The notes below the pieces were generated by a model. That model was not told where the DNA came from, made no database searches, and saw only the letters and a program-made list of their open reading frames with translations. Both the position numbers and the translations under genes were made by a program. Below are positions 40,741-49,527 of a DNA stretch of 64,000 bases, one piece after another (within the stretch, counting starts at the first letter, position 1; each line of letters begins with the position of its first letter). Source of the DNA: Sinomonas susongensis (GTDB lineage Bacteria > Actinomycetota > Actinomycetes > Actinomycetales > Micrococcaceae); the NCBI RefSeq assembly GCF_005877005.1, contig NZ_SSNH01000016.1, positions 1 to 64,000 on the forward strand, in the 5' to 3' direction.

Positions 40741-41310
40741 TCAGCGGCTCCGGTCGGCGATGACGGCCTTCGCGTCGCGCATGGACTGGCGGAGGATCTC
40801 CACCAGGCTCTGCCCACGGCCGCGGACCCAGAGCGTGAAGGCGACCTTGAAGATGGCGACGCCTTGCTCAGCCGCGAGGCTCGCGGCCGGTTCACGCACC
40901 CCGCGCTCGCGCAGCGCCTCGGCCACCGCCGCGGCGAAGGCTGCGAGCTTGATGAGCTCGCGCTCCCTCAGCTCCGCCTTCGAGGAGACGACGGCGTCCC
41001 GCAGCCGGACCCGTTCGGGGTCCTCCTCGAGCATCGCGCCCACCGCCTCGAGCGCCGTTCCGACTGCGCTCATGGGAGTGGCCGACGGCGGTGCCCCCGC
41101 GACTGCCTTCTTCAGCAGTTCCTGAGCGTGCTCGGTGCCGTAGAAGAGGACCTCGCGCTTGTCCTGGAAATGACGGAAGAAGGTCCGCTCGCTCAGCCCC
41201 GCCTTTCCCGCGATCTGCGCGACGGTCGTCTCGTCGAAGCCCTGCTCGACGTAGAGCGCGAGAGCCGCCTGCGCAAGGCGTCCTCTCGCGTTCGGCTCCC
41301 ATCGACCCAT
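40741..41310 (-). CDS. TetR-family repressor of the divergent SDR gene
   Basis: 189 residues. The HTH is LAQAALALYVEQGFDETTVAQI then AGLSERTFFRHFQDKREVLF, residues 11-52 (in part: AGKAGLSERTFFRHFQDKRE). The end is a helical ligand domain, AVAEALRERGVREP and GVAIFKVAFTLWVRGRG. It is divergent from an NAD-dependent epimerase-like gene, with two operator-like palindromes between them. Confidence 0.88.
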   Translation of the reverse strand: MGRWEPNARGRLAQAALALYVEQGFDETTVAQIAGKAGLSERTFFRHFQDKREVLFYGTEHAQELLKKAVAGAPPSATPMSAVGTALEAVGAMLEEDPERVRLRDAVVSSKAELRERELIKLAAFAAAVAEALRERGVREPAASLAAEQGVAIFKVAFTLWVRGRGQSLVEILRQSMRDAKAVIADRSR

Positions 41311-41325
41311 GTACTAGATCATAGG

Positions 41326-41376
41326 TGATGACAGCGCCTGACATCCGCCCTACACTGATGGCAGCAACTGACATCA
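41326..41376. promoter_or_regulatory. Two tandem TetR-type operators
   Basis: 41326-41346 TGATGACAG-CGC-CTGACATCC and 41356-41376 TGATGGCAG-CAA-CTGACATCA. Both have the form TGATGnCAG-N3-CTGnCATCA and their centres are 30 bp apart, in the divergent promoter region. Confidence 0.7.
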
Positions 41377-41396
41377 GATCGAATGGGAGGGACGTC

Positions 41397-42278
41397 ATGC
41401 GCGTTTTCGTCACAGGAGCGTCGGGGTGGATCGGCTCGAACGTGGTGCCCGAGCTTGTCGGCGCCGGACACGAGGTGGTCGGCCTTGCGAGGTCGGAGGA
41501 GTCGGCCGCCACCATTGAACGACTGGGCGGGCAAGCCCTTCGCGGCGAGCTGTCCGACCTCGGGGCCCTCCGCGCGGGCGCCGAGGCCTCCGACGGCGTC
41601 ATACACCTCGCGTTCATCCATGACTTCTCTGACTTCGCTGCTGCGGTACAGGCCGACGCAAACGCGATCGAGGCGCTCGGAGCCGCGCTCGAAGGCTCCG
41701 GCCGGCCGCTCGTCATTGCCTCCGGAACCCCTGTGGTCCCAGGTCGGGCTGCCACCGAACGCGACACTAATGCCGCAGACTCACCCGCAGCGGGCCGGGA
41801 GAACAACGCCCGGGCGCTCCTGGGGATGTCGGAGCGAGGCGTGCGGCCCGTCGTCGTGCGGCTTCCCCGGACGGTTCACGGGGCAGGCGACGCGCACGGT
41901 TTCGTGGCCCGCCTCGTCGCGATCGCCCGTGAGCGGGGGGTCGCGGGCTACGTCGGAGACGGGTCCAACCGCTGGCCGGCCGTCCACGTGCTCGACGCGG
42001 CCCACCTGTTCCGACTCGCCGTGGAACAGGCTCCAGCGGGGTCGGTCCTCCACGCCGTGGGGGACGAGGGCGTGGCGATCCGTGACATCGCCGCCGAGAT
42101 CGGACGCCGTCTGGAGCTTCCGACGGCGTCCGTCCCCGCCGAGCAGTTCGGCTTCCTGGGCCGGATCCTAGCCCAGGACCAGCCCGCCTCGAACGCGCTC
42201 ACCCGAAACGTGCTCCCGTGGGAGCCGGTCCAGCCCGGACTGCTCGAAGACCTCGCCAAGGGCCACTATTTCGCGTGA
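41397..42278 (+). CDS. NAD(P)-dependent epimerase/dehydratase-type SDR
   Basis: 293 residues from ATG 41397 (GGGAGGGAC upstream). Rossmann motif MRVFVTGASGWIGSNVVPEL, then GVIHLAFIHDF, VIASGTPVV and a C-terminal lobe AVHVLDAAHLFRLAVEQAPAG. The YxxxK catalytic pair of classic SDRs is not clear, as in the extended/atypical SDR branch. Substrate unknown. Controlled by the divergent TetR in all likelihood. Convergent with the transketolase gene, 25 bp apart. Confidence 0.85.
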   Translation: MRVFVTGASGWIGSNVVPELVGAGHEVVGLARSEESAATIERLGGQALRGELSDLGALRAGAEASDGVIHLAFIHDFSDFAAAVQADANAIEALGAALEGSGRPLVIASGTPVVPGRAATERDTNAADSPAAGRENNARALLGMSERGVRPVVVRLPRTVHGAGDAHGFVARLVAIARERGVAGYVGDGSNRWPAVHVLDAAHLFRLAVEQAPAGSVLHAVGDEGVAIRDIAAEIGRRLELPTASVPAEQFGFLGRILAQDQPASNALTRNVLPWEPVQPGLLEDLAKGHYFA

Positions 42279-42303
42279 GCCCGTGCAGGCGAGGGCCCGG
42301 ACA

Positions 42304-44190
42304 TCAGCTGCGGCCCACGAGCCTCCGTGCAGCTTCGGCGATCGCATCTGCATCGATCCGGGCCCAGGCCATGAGCTCCTCGCCGGTGCCGGAGCCAGGC
42401 ATGCCCCGCACGGCAAGGTGCTCGACCTCGAGGCTCGTGCGACGGCGGGAGAGGAGACCCTCGACGACGGCGGAGCCGAGGCCGCCCTCGGGATGATGGT
42501 CCTCCACGATGACGAATCGACCCCCGGTCGCGTCGCAGGCGGCCTGCAGGGCGCCCTCGTCGATCGGCTTCAGCGAGTAGCAGTCGATGACCCTGGCGTG
42601 GATGCCGTCCTTCTCCAGCGCCTCCGCGGCCTTGAGGCACTCGTGCAGCGTGACGCCAGCACCGACCAGGGTGACGTCGTCGCCCTCCTTGAGCGTCTTC
42701 GAGCCGCCGACGGCGAAGTCCTCGTCCGCCCCGTAGAGCACCGGGTAGGCACCGCGCGTCGTCCGAAGGTAGCTGATGCCGCTCGTCTCGGCCATGCGCT
42801 CCACCAGCGCCGCCGTGCTGGTCGCGTCGCTCGGGTACAGGACGGTCGAGCCGTGCACGGAGCGCATCATGGAGAGGTCCTCGAGCGCCATCTGGGAGGG
42901 GCCGTCCGCGCCGATCTCGATCCCGGCGTGGGAGCCGACGAGCCTCAGGTCCGCCTTCGAGATCGCCCCCATGCGGATGAAGTCGTAGGCGCGGGTGAGG
43001 AACGCAGCAAAGGTCGAGGCGAACGCCGTGTAGCCGCGCACGCTGATGCCCGTCGCGGCGGCGATGAGCTGCTGCTCGGCGATGTACATCTCGAAGTAGC
43101 GGTCGGGGATCTCGTGGGCGAACTGGTTGGCGTACGTCGAGTTGCTCACCTCGGCATCGAGCGCGACGACAGCCGGGTTTGCGGCCCCCAGTGCGGCGAG
43201 GGCCTGGCCATAGGCCTTGCGCGTCGCAACCTTCTCGCCGACGTCGAACTGCGGCAGCTCTGCCTTCCCTGCCTGCCCGCGGGCGGACGCCACGCCGCCT
43301 TCCCCGCCGCTGCCCTCGGGAACGGGACCCCGCACCCGTACGTCCCGTTCGCCCCCGAGCTCCTTGATGGCCCTCTCGGCCATGTCCTCGGGGAACGGTT
43401 TGCCATGCCAGTCGGGGCTGTCCTCGACTTCGGAGAAGCCCTTGCCCTTGACCGTCTTCGCGATGATGACGGTGGGCTGCTCGCCCGAGGTGTCCTCCGC
43501 CGTCGTGAGCGCCTCGTCGATCGCGGCGAGGTCATGCCCGTCGATCACGAGGACGCGCGCCCCGAACGACTCGGCGCGGCGCGCGTAGGCGGCGGTGTCC
43601 CAGCCGAGGTCGGTTTCCCCGCGCTGGCCGAGGCGATTCACGTCGACGATCGCGACGAGGTTCGAGAGTTTGTAGTGCGAGGCCTTGTCGAGGGCCTCCC
43701 AGATCGAGCCCTCCGCGAATTCGCTGTCGCCGCACAGCACCCACACCCGGTACGGGAGCTTGTCGAGGTACTTGCCGGCGAGGGCAATGCCGACCCCGTC
43801 GGGCAGGCCCTGCCCGAGCGAGCCTGTGGCGACGTCGACCCACGGCAGGATGGGGGTCGGATGGCCTTCGAGCCGCTCGCCGAAGCGGCGGTAGCCGTTG
43901 AGCAGCTCGTCCTCCGAGACGACGCCGACTGCCCGGAAGACCGAGTACACGAGCGGCGAGGCATGGCCCTTCGAGAAGACCAGATGATCGTTCCGGGCGT
44001 CGTCAGGATTGTCCCAGTCGTACCTGAGGTGCCGGCTGACGAGCACGGCCAGCAGGTCCGCGGCGGACATGGACGACGTCGGGTGGCCGGACCCAGCGCT
44101 CGTGCTGGAACGCACGGAGTCGACGCGCAATTGTGCGGCTACTTCGGCGACGGTCTCGAGGTCGGGCTTCGTGAGTGTCTCTGTCATCAT
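42304..44190 (-). CDS. tkt: Transketolase (short form)
   Basis: 628 residues. The thiamin diphosphate site is intact: SSTSAGSGHPTSSMSAADLL, KGHASPLVYSVFRAVG, GSLGQGLPDGVGIALAGK and VLCGDSEFAEGSIWEALDKA with the GDS and N metal ligands. The pyrimidine domain follows (YFEMYIAEQQLIAAATGISV, THRGAYP-like TTRGAYP, HAGIEIGADGPSQMALEDL). Then the C-terminal domain. It transfers two-carbon units in the pentose phosphate pathway. Start ATG 44190 after AAAGG. This about 620-residue form is distinct from the usual 700-residue tkt, so it is probably a second copy. No pathway neighbours are adjacent. Confidence 0.9.
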   Translation of the reverse strand: MMTETLTKPDLETVAEVAAQLRVDSVRSSTSAGSGHPTSSMSAADLLAVLVSRHLRYDWDNPDDARNDHLVFSKGHASPLVYSVFRAVGVVSEDELLNGYRRFGERLEGHPTPILPWVDVATGSLGQGLPDGVGIALAGKYLDKLPYRVWVLCGDSEFAEGSIWEALDKASHYKLSNLVAIVDVNRLGQRGETDLGWDTAAYARRAESFGARVLVIDGHDLAAIDEALTTAEDTSGEQPTVIIAKTVKGKGFSEVEDSPDWHGKPFPEDMAERAIKELGGERDVRVRGPVPEGSGGEGGVASARGQAGKAELPQFDVGEKVATRKAYGQALAALGAANPAVVALDAEVSNSTYANQFAHEIPDRYFEMYIAEQQLIAAATGISVRGYTAFASTFAAFLTRAYDFIRMGAISKADLRLVGSHAGIEIGADGPSQMALEDLSMMRSVHGSTVLYPSDATSTAALVERMAETSGISYLRTTRGAYPVLYGADEDFAVGGSKTLKEGDDVTLVGAGVTLHECLKAAEALEKDGIHARVIDCYSLKPIDEGALQAACDATGGRFVIVEDHHPEGGLGSAVVEGLLSRRRTSLEVEHLAVRGMPGSGTGEELMAWARIDADAIAEAARRLVGRS

Positions 44191-44264
44191 GCGACCTTTG
44201 CGTTCTCGACGATACCGGTAGGACCATTACCCTCCAGGCCGCCGCGGCAAGCAAGGGCCGCCGA

Positions 44265-45557
44265 TCAGACGAGCAGGTCGGGGGGCAGCCCCGAGACGAG
44301 GAGCTGGGTCATGGCCTCGCCCGGGATAGGGCGGCTGAAGTAGTAGCCCTGGCCCGATGTGGCCCCGAGGCGCCTCAGGATCTGGGCCTGCTCCGCCGTC
44401 TCGATTCCTTCGATGACGGTCGTCAGGCCGCACGCCGCGACGAGGTTGACGACGGCGTTGAGGAACCTCCGCTGCCCCACGTCCTCGACGAGATCCCCGA
44501 GGAGCGAGCGGTCGATCTTCGCGCGGGTGACGGGAAGGCGACGCAGGTAGCTGATCGAGGAGTAACCGGTCCCGAAGTCGTCGATGTCGAGCCCCACGCC
44601 GAGCCTTCGGAGTCCGTGGAGCGAGTAGGCGTCGACGTCGTCGCCCGCGACGAACGAAGCCTCGGTGAGCTCGAGGGTCAGGTTCTTCGGCTGGACCCCC
44701 GCGTCGTCGAGTGCGTGCCGGACCTGCTCGATGAACTCGAAATGCTGCAGTTCGGCGGGCGTGATGTTGACGCTCACCGTGAAGTCGTCGGGCAGGTCGA
44801 GGCTTTCCTGCCAGACCTTGAGCTGTGCAAGCGCCCTTCGCAGGACATGCCGGTCGAGCTCCCCGGCGACGCCGAGGCTTTCGGCGAGGGGGATGAACTC
44901 GTCTGGGCGGACGGGGCCAAGAGCCGGGTGGGTCCACCGGGAGAGGACTTCGACGCCTTCGATGCGGCCCGAATGCAGGTCGACGATCGGCTGGTAGACA
45001 ACGCCGATCCTGCCCTCGCGGATCGCGTCGGCGAGGTCGGTGACGATCGTCCGGTGGATCTGGAGCGCGTGGAGCATGAAGGGCTCGAAGACCTTGATGA
45101 GCCCACGGCCCTCGGCCTTCGCCGCGTCGAGCGCGACGCCCGCCTCACGGATGATCTCGTTGGCAGGCTGCCCGGCTTCGGCCCCCCGCACCCCGATGCT
45201 CACGCTCAGGATGGGGCCGGAGCGGCCGGCGTCGATGCCGCGCACCCCGCGCTGGATGGCTCCGGCGAGCCGCCGCGCTTCGGCGACCGTCGCGTTCTCG
45301 AGGAGGACGGCGAACTCGTCGCGGTCGAGTTGGGCGGCCAGACCGCGCTGGCCTACAGCCTCGGAAAGTGTGCGGAGGACCTCGGCGACGATCCGGTCCC
45401 CTTCGCCGAGGCCGAGGTTGTAGGTGACCCAGTTGAATGAGTCGAGGCTCACCAGCAGCATGGCCGGAGGTTCGCGCCCGGGCCCGATCGCGTCCACGGC
45501 GGAGGCGAGAGCATGCAGCACCTCGCGCGATCGGTCCTGCCAGACGAGCGGAGGCAT
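44265..45557 (-). CDS. c-di-GMP phosphodiesterase with degenerate GGDEF domain
   Basis: 430 residues from ATG 45557 (GGAGAAG upstream). The GGDEF part (about 20-165) has LDRDEFAVLLENA where GGDEF should be, so no cyclase activity is expected. The EAL domain (about 175-425) has IEGVEVLSRWTHP (EVL in place of EAL, accepted in active enzymes). It also has VSVNITPAEL, LELTEASFV, DIDDFGTGYSSISYLRRLPV, KIDRSLL, VIEGIETAEQ and GQGYYFSRP. Metal- and substrate-binding residues of the EAL fold look complete, so it should hydrolyse c-di-GMP. It follows the GGDEF gene and the broken EAL segment on the same strand. Confidence 0.88.
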   Translation of the reverse strand: MPPLVWQDRSREVLHALASAVDAIGPGREPPAMLLVSLDSFNWVTYNLGLGEGDRIVAEVLRTLSEAVGQRGLAAQLDRDEFAVLLENATVAEARRLAGAIQRGVRGIDAGRSGPILSVSIGVRGAEAGQPANEIIREAGVALDAAKAEGRGLIKVFEPFMLHALQIHRTIVTDLADAIREGRIGVVYQPIVDLHSGRIEGVEVLSRWTHPALGPVRPDEFIPLAESLGVAGELDRHVLRRALAQLKVWQESLDLPDDFTVSVNITPAELQHFEFIEQVRHALDDAGVQPKNLTLELTEASFVAGDDVDAYSLHGLRRLGVGLDIDDFGTGYSSISYLRRLPVTRAKIDRSLLGDLVEDVGQRRFLNAVVNLVAACGLTTVIEGIETAEQAQILRRLGATSGQGYYFSRPIPGEAMTQLLVSGLPPDLLV

Positions 45558-45641
45558 GGCGCTCTTCTCTCCGTTCACTTGCTGAGTCGACGGTCGACGC
45601 TGTCGGGGACACGCGACAGGCCGCACAAATCCGGCAACCCG

Positions 45642-46195
45642 CTATGACACGTTAGGTGCGTCCTCGCCAGCGATGCAAACGCTGGCGGTGTCGAGAGGGG
45701 TCTGGGGCCCGTCCGTGGGGGTGAGCGGCGTGAAGGAAACGTTGAGCGAGTCCGTGATGAGGGTGCCCTGGGCCCTGTCGCAGCCGAGCTCCCGGAGCAC
45801 CTCGAGCTGGCCCGGGCGTTCGATCCCGGGCGCGCACACGGCCATTCCGAGGGCGTGGCCCATGTTGACGACGCCGCCCAGGATGACGGCGTCCGTCGGA
45901 TCGACGTCGATCCGGGCCGTGAGCGACGAGGCCGCGTTGAGCACGCTGAAGGGCAGGCTGCGGAGGAGCGTCATCGTGGCGTGCTCGCTCCCGTAGCAGT
46001 CGAGGGCGATCGCGACGCCCGCACTGCGCAGTTCCCTGAGCTGCGCAGCGGCATGCTCCGGGTCCACGAGTGCGACACGTCCGCCGAAGCAGAGCTGGAG
46101 GGACGTTCCGGGAAGGCCATGGCGTTCGAGGGCCTCGAGGACGTCTTTCGCGAGGCTTCCGGTTGAGAGCCACGCGGGGGAGACGTTGACCGCGA
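45642..46195 (-). pseudogene. Out-of-frame remnant of an EAL domain
   Basis: Reading from 46195 leftward in the frame that begins LIAVNVSPAWLSTGS gives an EAL-like C-terminal half: LAKDVLEALERHGLPGTSLQL, ALVDPEHAAAQLRELRSAGVAI and ALDCYGSEHATMTLLRSLPF. The preceding frame (gene at 46196-47335) stops just after SWDAPELGARA, the position of the EAL signature. Between these points a normal EAL domain has about 45 more residues. So an internal deletion has removed that part and shifted the frame. The remnant also lacks the DDFGTG signature (LDCYGSEH). No start of its own is seen. It cannot be a working phosphodiesterase. Confidence 0.7.
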
Positions 46196-47335
46196 TCAGG
46201 CTCGGGCGCCGAGCTCGGGGGCGTCCCAGCTGAGCTGGGCCTGGAGGCTCGAGCAGGAGCCGCTGGCCAAGTCGAGCACCGGTTCGAAGGAGACGTCGAA
46301 CGCGTCGGCCTCGATCGCCTCGGCGAGGCGCCGTCGGATCTGCGCGAGCCGCGCGAAGGGGTCGCTCTCGTGGCGATTGAGGCGCTGGACGCGCTGCTTG
46401 CCCTGCTGCTTCCCGGCGAGCATGGCTCCGTCCGCGTGCCGCAGGAGTGCGTTGAGTGGGCCGAGCTCGTCGTCGTCGTCGATCTCCTTCGCCATCGCCA
46501 AGCCGATGGTGGCCGAGAGCTGGAGGGACTGGTCGCCGAAGGGCATCGGCTCGAGGATCGCGTCGAGGACCCTCTGGCCGACCTTCTGTGCGTCGGCTTC
46601 GGAGATGTCGCTCAGGAGGGCGATGAACTCGTCGCCGCCGAGCCGGACCGCGACGTCACTCGTTCGCAGCGAGGCCTTCAGCCGTTCGCTGAACTGGACC
46701 AGGATGTCGTTGCCCGCGTCGTGGCCGTGGGTGTCGTTGACGGTCTTGAAGTTGTCGAGGTCGACGTAGAGGATGGCCGTTCGCTCGGGATCGGACATCT
46801 GCAGGAGCGAGGGCCCCTGCTCCGAGAGCCAGCGCCGGTTCGGCAGACCCGTGAGCGCATCGTGCCAGGCGGCGTAGCGGAGCGTCGCTGAGAGCTCTTC
46901 GAAGACGCGGGATACGGCGACGGCGCGCGGGCCGTCCTGGTCCACGAGCAGGAAGTCGTCGTATCGGACGGCCTCGGGGCGCGCGAGGGCGAGGTCGGCT
47001 GCGGCATCGAGGCCGATGTCGGCCTGCACGACGAGCTGGGACTCCGGCAGGAGCTTCTCCACGGTGCTCCGCGCGTTCAGTGCCCGGCCGTAGCCTAGGC
47101 GCCCCGAGAGCTGGTAGTCGACTTGGCTCCGCGCGAGCAGCGCCCAAGTTCCCTCGGAGCGCGAGACGGCTACCGCGCGGAGGCCCCGGTCGTGGCGGAA
47201 CAGCTCGTCCACGAACTGGACGGGGGCATCGGCCGGAACGACCGGGATCGGTACGCCGAGCTCCCCGATGCAATCGACGGGAGGACGCTTCTCGAGCGTA
47301 GCTCGCCAGCTCGGAACGCTGGGATCAGCGCCCAC
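46196..47335 (-). CDS. Diguanylate cyclase with CBS-like sensor and truncated EAL tail
   Basis: 379 residues from GTG 47335 (AGGAG 9 nt upstream). The N-terminal part (about 20-140) looks like two CBS units: VQFVDELFRHDRGLRAVAVS and DFLLVDQDGPRAVAVS. GGDEF domain about 155-310: RYAAWHDALTGLPNRRWL, AILYVDLDNFKTVNDTHGHDAG (in part: YVDLDNFKTVNDTHGHDAG) and intact RLGGDEFIALL, so c-di-GMP synthesis is expected. The last 50 residues are the beginning of an EAL domain that ends prematurely. The long upstream extension of this frame overlaps the glycosyltransferase and is not real. Confidence 0.8.
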   Translation of the reverse strand: MGADPSVPSWRATLEKRPPVDCIGELGVPIPVVPADAPVQFVDELFRHDRGLRAVAVSRSEGTWALLARSQVDYQLSGRLGYGRALNARSTVEKLLPESQLVVQADIGLDAAADLALARPEAVRYDDFLLVDQDGPRAVAVSRVFEELSATLRYAAWHDALTGLPNRRWLSEQGPSLLQMSDPERTAILYVDLDNFKTVNDTHGHDAGNDILVQFSERLKASLRTSDVAVRLGGDEFIALLSDISEADAQKVGQRVLDAILEPMPFGDQSLQLSATIGLAMAKEIDDDDELGPLNALLRHADGAMLAGKQQGKQRVQRLNRHESDPFARLAQIRRRLAEAIEADAFDVSFEPVLDLASGSCSSLQAQLSWDAPELGARA

Positions 47336-47366
47336 GTATCGTCTCTCCTGCCACTGGGCGGATAAT

Positions 47367-47378
47367 TGGACATGTACA
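47367..47378. promoter_or_regulatory. TGGACATGTACA site between cyclase and glycosyltransferase genes
   Basis: One mismatch from the perfect palindrome TGGACATGTCCA before fliA. It lies 32 bp before the cyclase GTG and 27 bp before the glycosyltransferase ATG, so a bound protein could affect both. Confidence 0.5.
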
Positions 47379-47404
47379 TCTTCAATGCTACGCGCTGGTA
47401 GATT

Positions 47405-48874
47405 ATGGTGGTGCGCACTCCATGGTTCCAGCGCGTCGTCGGCCTTCTCATCCTGGCCGCCGTGGCTCTCGCCGCCGCCCTCCTCTGGTGGGGGGTCGCC
47501 GCGAGCGAGCCACCCACCCTCTGGGCGCCCGTTCAGCTCACCCTCGCGGGAGCCTGGACCATACTGTACGACGCCCACGCGCCGGACACCCGCGTCGTCG
47601 TCGCCGCGATCGCCGTCGCCGTCCTCCTCGGCGCCGCCGTGGCCTTCACGGAGCGCCTCATAGCGAACCGCACCCGGCGCACTCCCGCCCACGTCAGGAC
47701 GCGCCCGATCGCGCCCAAGACCATCATGGCTGCGACCCGCGGGGTCTTCGCAGGCCACATGACGTTCACGGTCCTCATCCCGGCGCACAACGAAGAGGCG
47801 TCGCTGCCGGCGACCCTGGCATCGCTGCTCGCCCAGAACCGGCCGCCTGAACGCATCATCGTCGTCGCCGACAACTGCACCGACGGAACGGTCGACGTCG
47901 CGAGGAGCGCGGGCGTGGAGGTCTTCGAGACTTCCGGCAACACTGCGAAGAAGGGTGGGGCCCTGAACCAGGCTCTCCGCGAGGTGCTTCCCACCCAGGG
48001 CGACAACGACGTCGTCATGATCATGGACGCCGACACCACGCTCGACGACGGCTTCCTCGCCGAGGCATCGCGTCACTTCACCGACGATCGTGCGCTCATG
48101 GCGGTCGGCGGCCTCTTCTATGGGGAGCCCGGCCACGGCCTCATCGGCCAGTTCCAGCGCAACGAGTACGCGCGGTACAGCAGGGAGATCCAGCGGCGGC
48201 GCGGGCGCGTCTTCGTGCTGACCGGCACGGCGTCCGTCTTCCGTCCCGCCGCGCTGCGCGCCGTGGCCGAGAGCCGGGGCGTCCAGCTTCCCGGCCGCAA
48301 CGGCGACGTCTACGACACCGCCGCCCTCACGGAGGACAACGAGCTCACGCTCGCTATCAAATCCCTCGGCGGCCTCACGGTCTCGCCGTCGCAGTGCACC
48401 GTCTCGACCGAGCTCATGCCCACGTGGCGCATGCTCTGGGCGCAGCGGCTCCGGTGGCAGCGCGGCGCACTCGAGAACCTCGGCGCGTACGGCGTCACGC
48501 CCCAGACACTCCGGTACTGGGCCCAGCAGGTCGGGATCGGCTACAGCGTGATCGCGCTCGGTGCGTACCTCGTGCTGTTCGCGCTCATGATCCTCGCCGT
48601 GGACTCCTGGGTATGGTTCCCGTTCTGGATCGGACTCGGATCGCTGTTCATCGTCGAGCGCGTCGTGACCGTCTGGAAGGGCGGCTGGGCCGCTCGCCTG
48701 CTCGCGGCGACGATCCTGCCCGAACTTCTCTTCGACATGTTCCTCAACATCGTCTACGTCAAGGGCATCCTGGACATCACCCGCGGGCGGCAGGCCACGT
48801 GGAAGCACCTCGCCAAGGGGACCGGCTCGGCCGCCCGCGCGACGGCGACAGACGAGAAGGCGAAGATCGCATGA
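47405..48874 (+). CDS. Processive family 2 glycosyltransferase (polysaccharide synthase)
   Basis: 489 residues. Two N-terminal membrane helices, then a GT2 domain: TFVLIPAHNEEASLP-like TVLIPAHNEEASLPATLASL, VVADNCTDGTVDVA, MIMDADTTLDDGF (D,DxD) and LTEDNELTLAI. The processive-synthase motif is RMLWAQRLRWQRGALENLG (QxxRW), at about residue 345. At least three membrane helices close the protein. It likely makes and exports a beta-linked exopolysaccharide. No PilZ domain is seen. It is divergent from the diguanylate cyclase. Short leader with no good ribosome site, possibly leaderless. ATGA overlap with the next gene. Confidence 0.88.
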   Translation: MVVRTPWFQRVVGLLILAAVALAAALLWWGVAASEPPTLWAPVQLTLAGAWTILYDAHAPDTRVVVAAIAVAVLLGAAVAFTERLIANRTRRTPAHVRTRPIAPKTIMAATRGVFAGHMTFTVLIPAHNEEASLPATLASLLAQNRPPERIIVVADNCTDGTVDVARSAGVEVFETSGNTAKKGGALNQALREVLPTQGDNDVVMIMDADTTLDDGFLAEASRHFTDDRALMAVGGLFYGEPGHGLIGQFQRNEYARYSREIQRRRGRVFVLTGTASVFRPAALRAVAESRGVQLPGRNGDVYDTAALTEDNELTLAIKSLGGLTVSPSQCTVSTELMPTWRMLWAQRLRWQRGALENLGAYGVTPQTLRYWAQQVGIGYSVIALGAYLVLFALMILAVDSWVWFPFWIGLGSLFIVERVVTVWKGGWAARLLAATILPELLFDMFLNIVYVKGILDITRGRQATWKHLAKGTGSAARATATDEKAKIA

Positions 48875-49113
48875 TCACTGCTCCCGTGCAGCTGCCCCTC
48901 GCCCAGGGCGTGACAGCACCGCTCGGTGTCCTCCTTCCGCAGTCGATCCTCGAGACGAACACGTTCAACGTCCTCATGACGTTCGTGGCGATCAACACGC
49001 TCCTGTATGTTGCGCTCTCGATCCTCAAGGTGCTGCCGCGCGTGCGGATCCCGTTCCGCCGCCGCTACCGGCGCTCGGAGACCCGCAGCATCTACCCCGA
49101 CGGGCCGCTCTGA
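48871..49113 (+). CDS. Small single-pass membrane protein, partner of the synthase
   Basis: 80 residues from ATG 48871, overlapping the glycosyltransferase stop by 4 bp. One hydrophobic helix NVLMTFVAINTLLYVALSIL (about residues 34-53), then a basic stretch RVRIPFRRRYRRSETR. Translational coupling suggests a subunit or regulator of the polysaccharide synthase. Family unknown. Confidence 0.65.
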   Translation: MITAPVQLPLAQGVTAPLGVLLPQSILETNTFNVLMTFVAINTLLYVALSILKVLPRVRIPFRRRYRRSETRSIYPDGPL

Positions 49114-49151
49114 CGGTTCGCGTGTGCGCCGGCCGGGCTCCCTTGAAGCTC

Positions 49152-49179
49152 TTACCGGGGGGCCGTCCCGGCCGATAGG
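49152..49179 (+). promoter_or_regulatory. FliA-type promoter of swrD-motA-motB
   Basis: TTAC at 49152-49155, 15 bp, GCCGATAGG at 49171-49179, 49 bp before the swrD start. Identical in layout to the flagellin and flgN promoters. Confidence 0.78.
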
Positions 49180-49227
49180 GGATGGGGAAAGCGCTACTGC
49201 ACCACCCGCCCCACCAGAAACGGCCAC

Positions 49228-49518
49228 ATGATCGTCGTCACCCGCCTCAACGGGTCCCGCTTCGCGGTCAACCCCGACCTCCTCGAGCGTGTCCAGGAGA
49301 ATCCCGACACCACGCTCGTGATGGTCGGCGGGACGACCTACGTGGTCCAGGAGAGCTTGGCCGAGGTCATCGACCTCGTCGCGAGGTACCGCGCGACCAT
49401 TCTCGCGACGGCCCGCGGCCTGCCCGCCGTCGAAGGCCAGCACCTGAGCCTCGTGCCCCCTCCTGACGGCGCGACGGGCCCCTCGACCGCCACACCCCTG
49501 CGGCCTGGACAGCACTAG
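49228..49518 (+). CDS. swrD: Flagellar protein FlbD/SwrD
   Basis: 96 residues. MIVVTRLNGSRFAVNPDLLE followed by ENPDTTLVMVGGTTYVVQES and VIDLVARYRATILATARG is the FlbD/SwrD pattern. SwrD increases motor power in Bacillus subtilis and sits next to motility genes widely in Gram-positives. Longer at the C-terminus than usual by about 25 disordered residues. 9 bp before motA. Confidence 0.88.
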   Translation: MIVVTRLNGSRFAVNPDLLERVQENPDTTLVMVGGTTYVVQESLAEVIDLVARYRATILATARGLPAVEGQHLSLVPPPDGATGPSTATPLRPGQH

Positions 49519-49527
49519 GAAGGCCCC

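Noticed and set aside
47336-48808. Very long leftward frame extending the diguanylate cyclase to 870 residues
   Set aside because: It lies antisense to the clear glycosyltransferase gene, its composition is abnormal, and a GTG with a good ribosome site at 47335 explains the real start.
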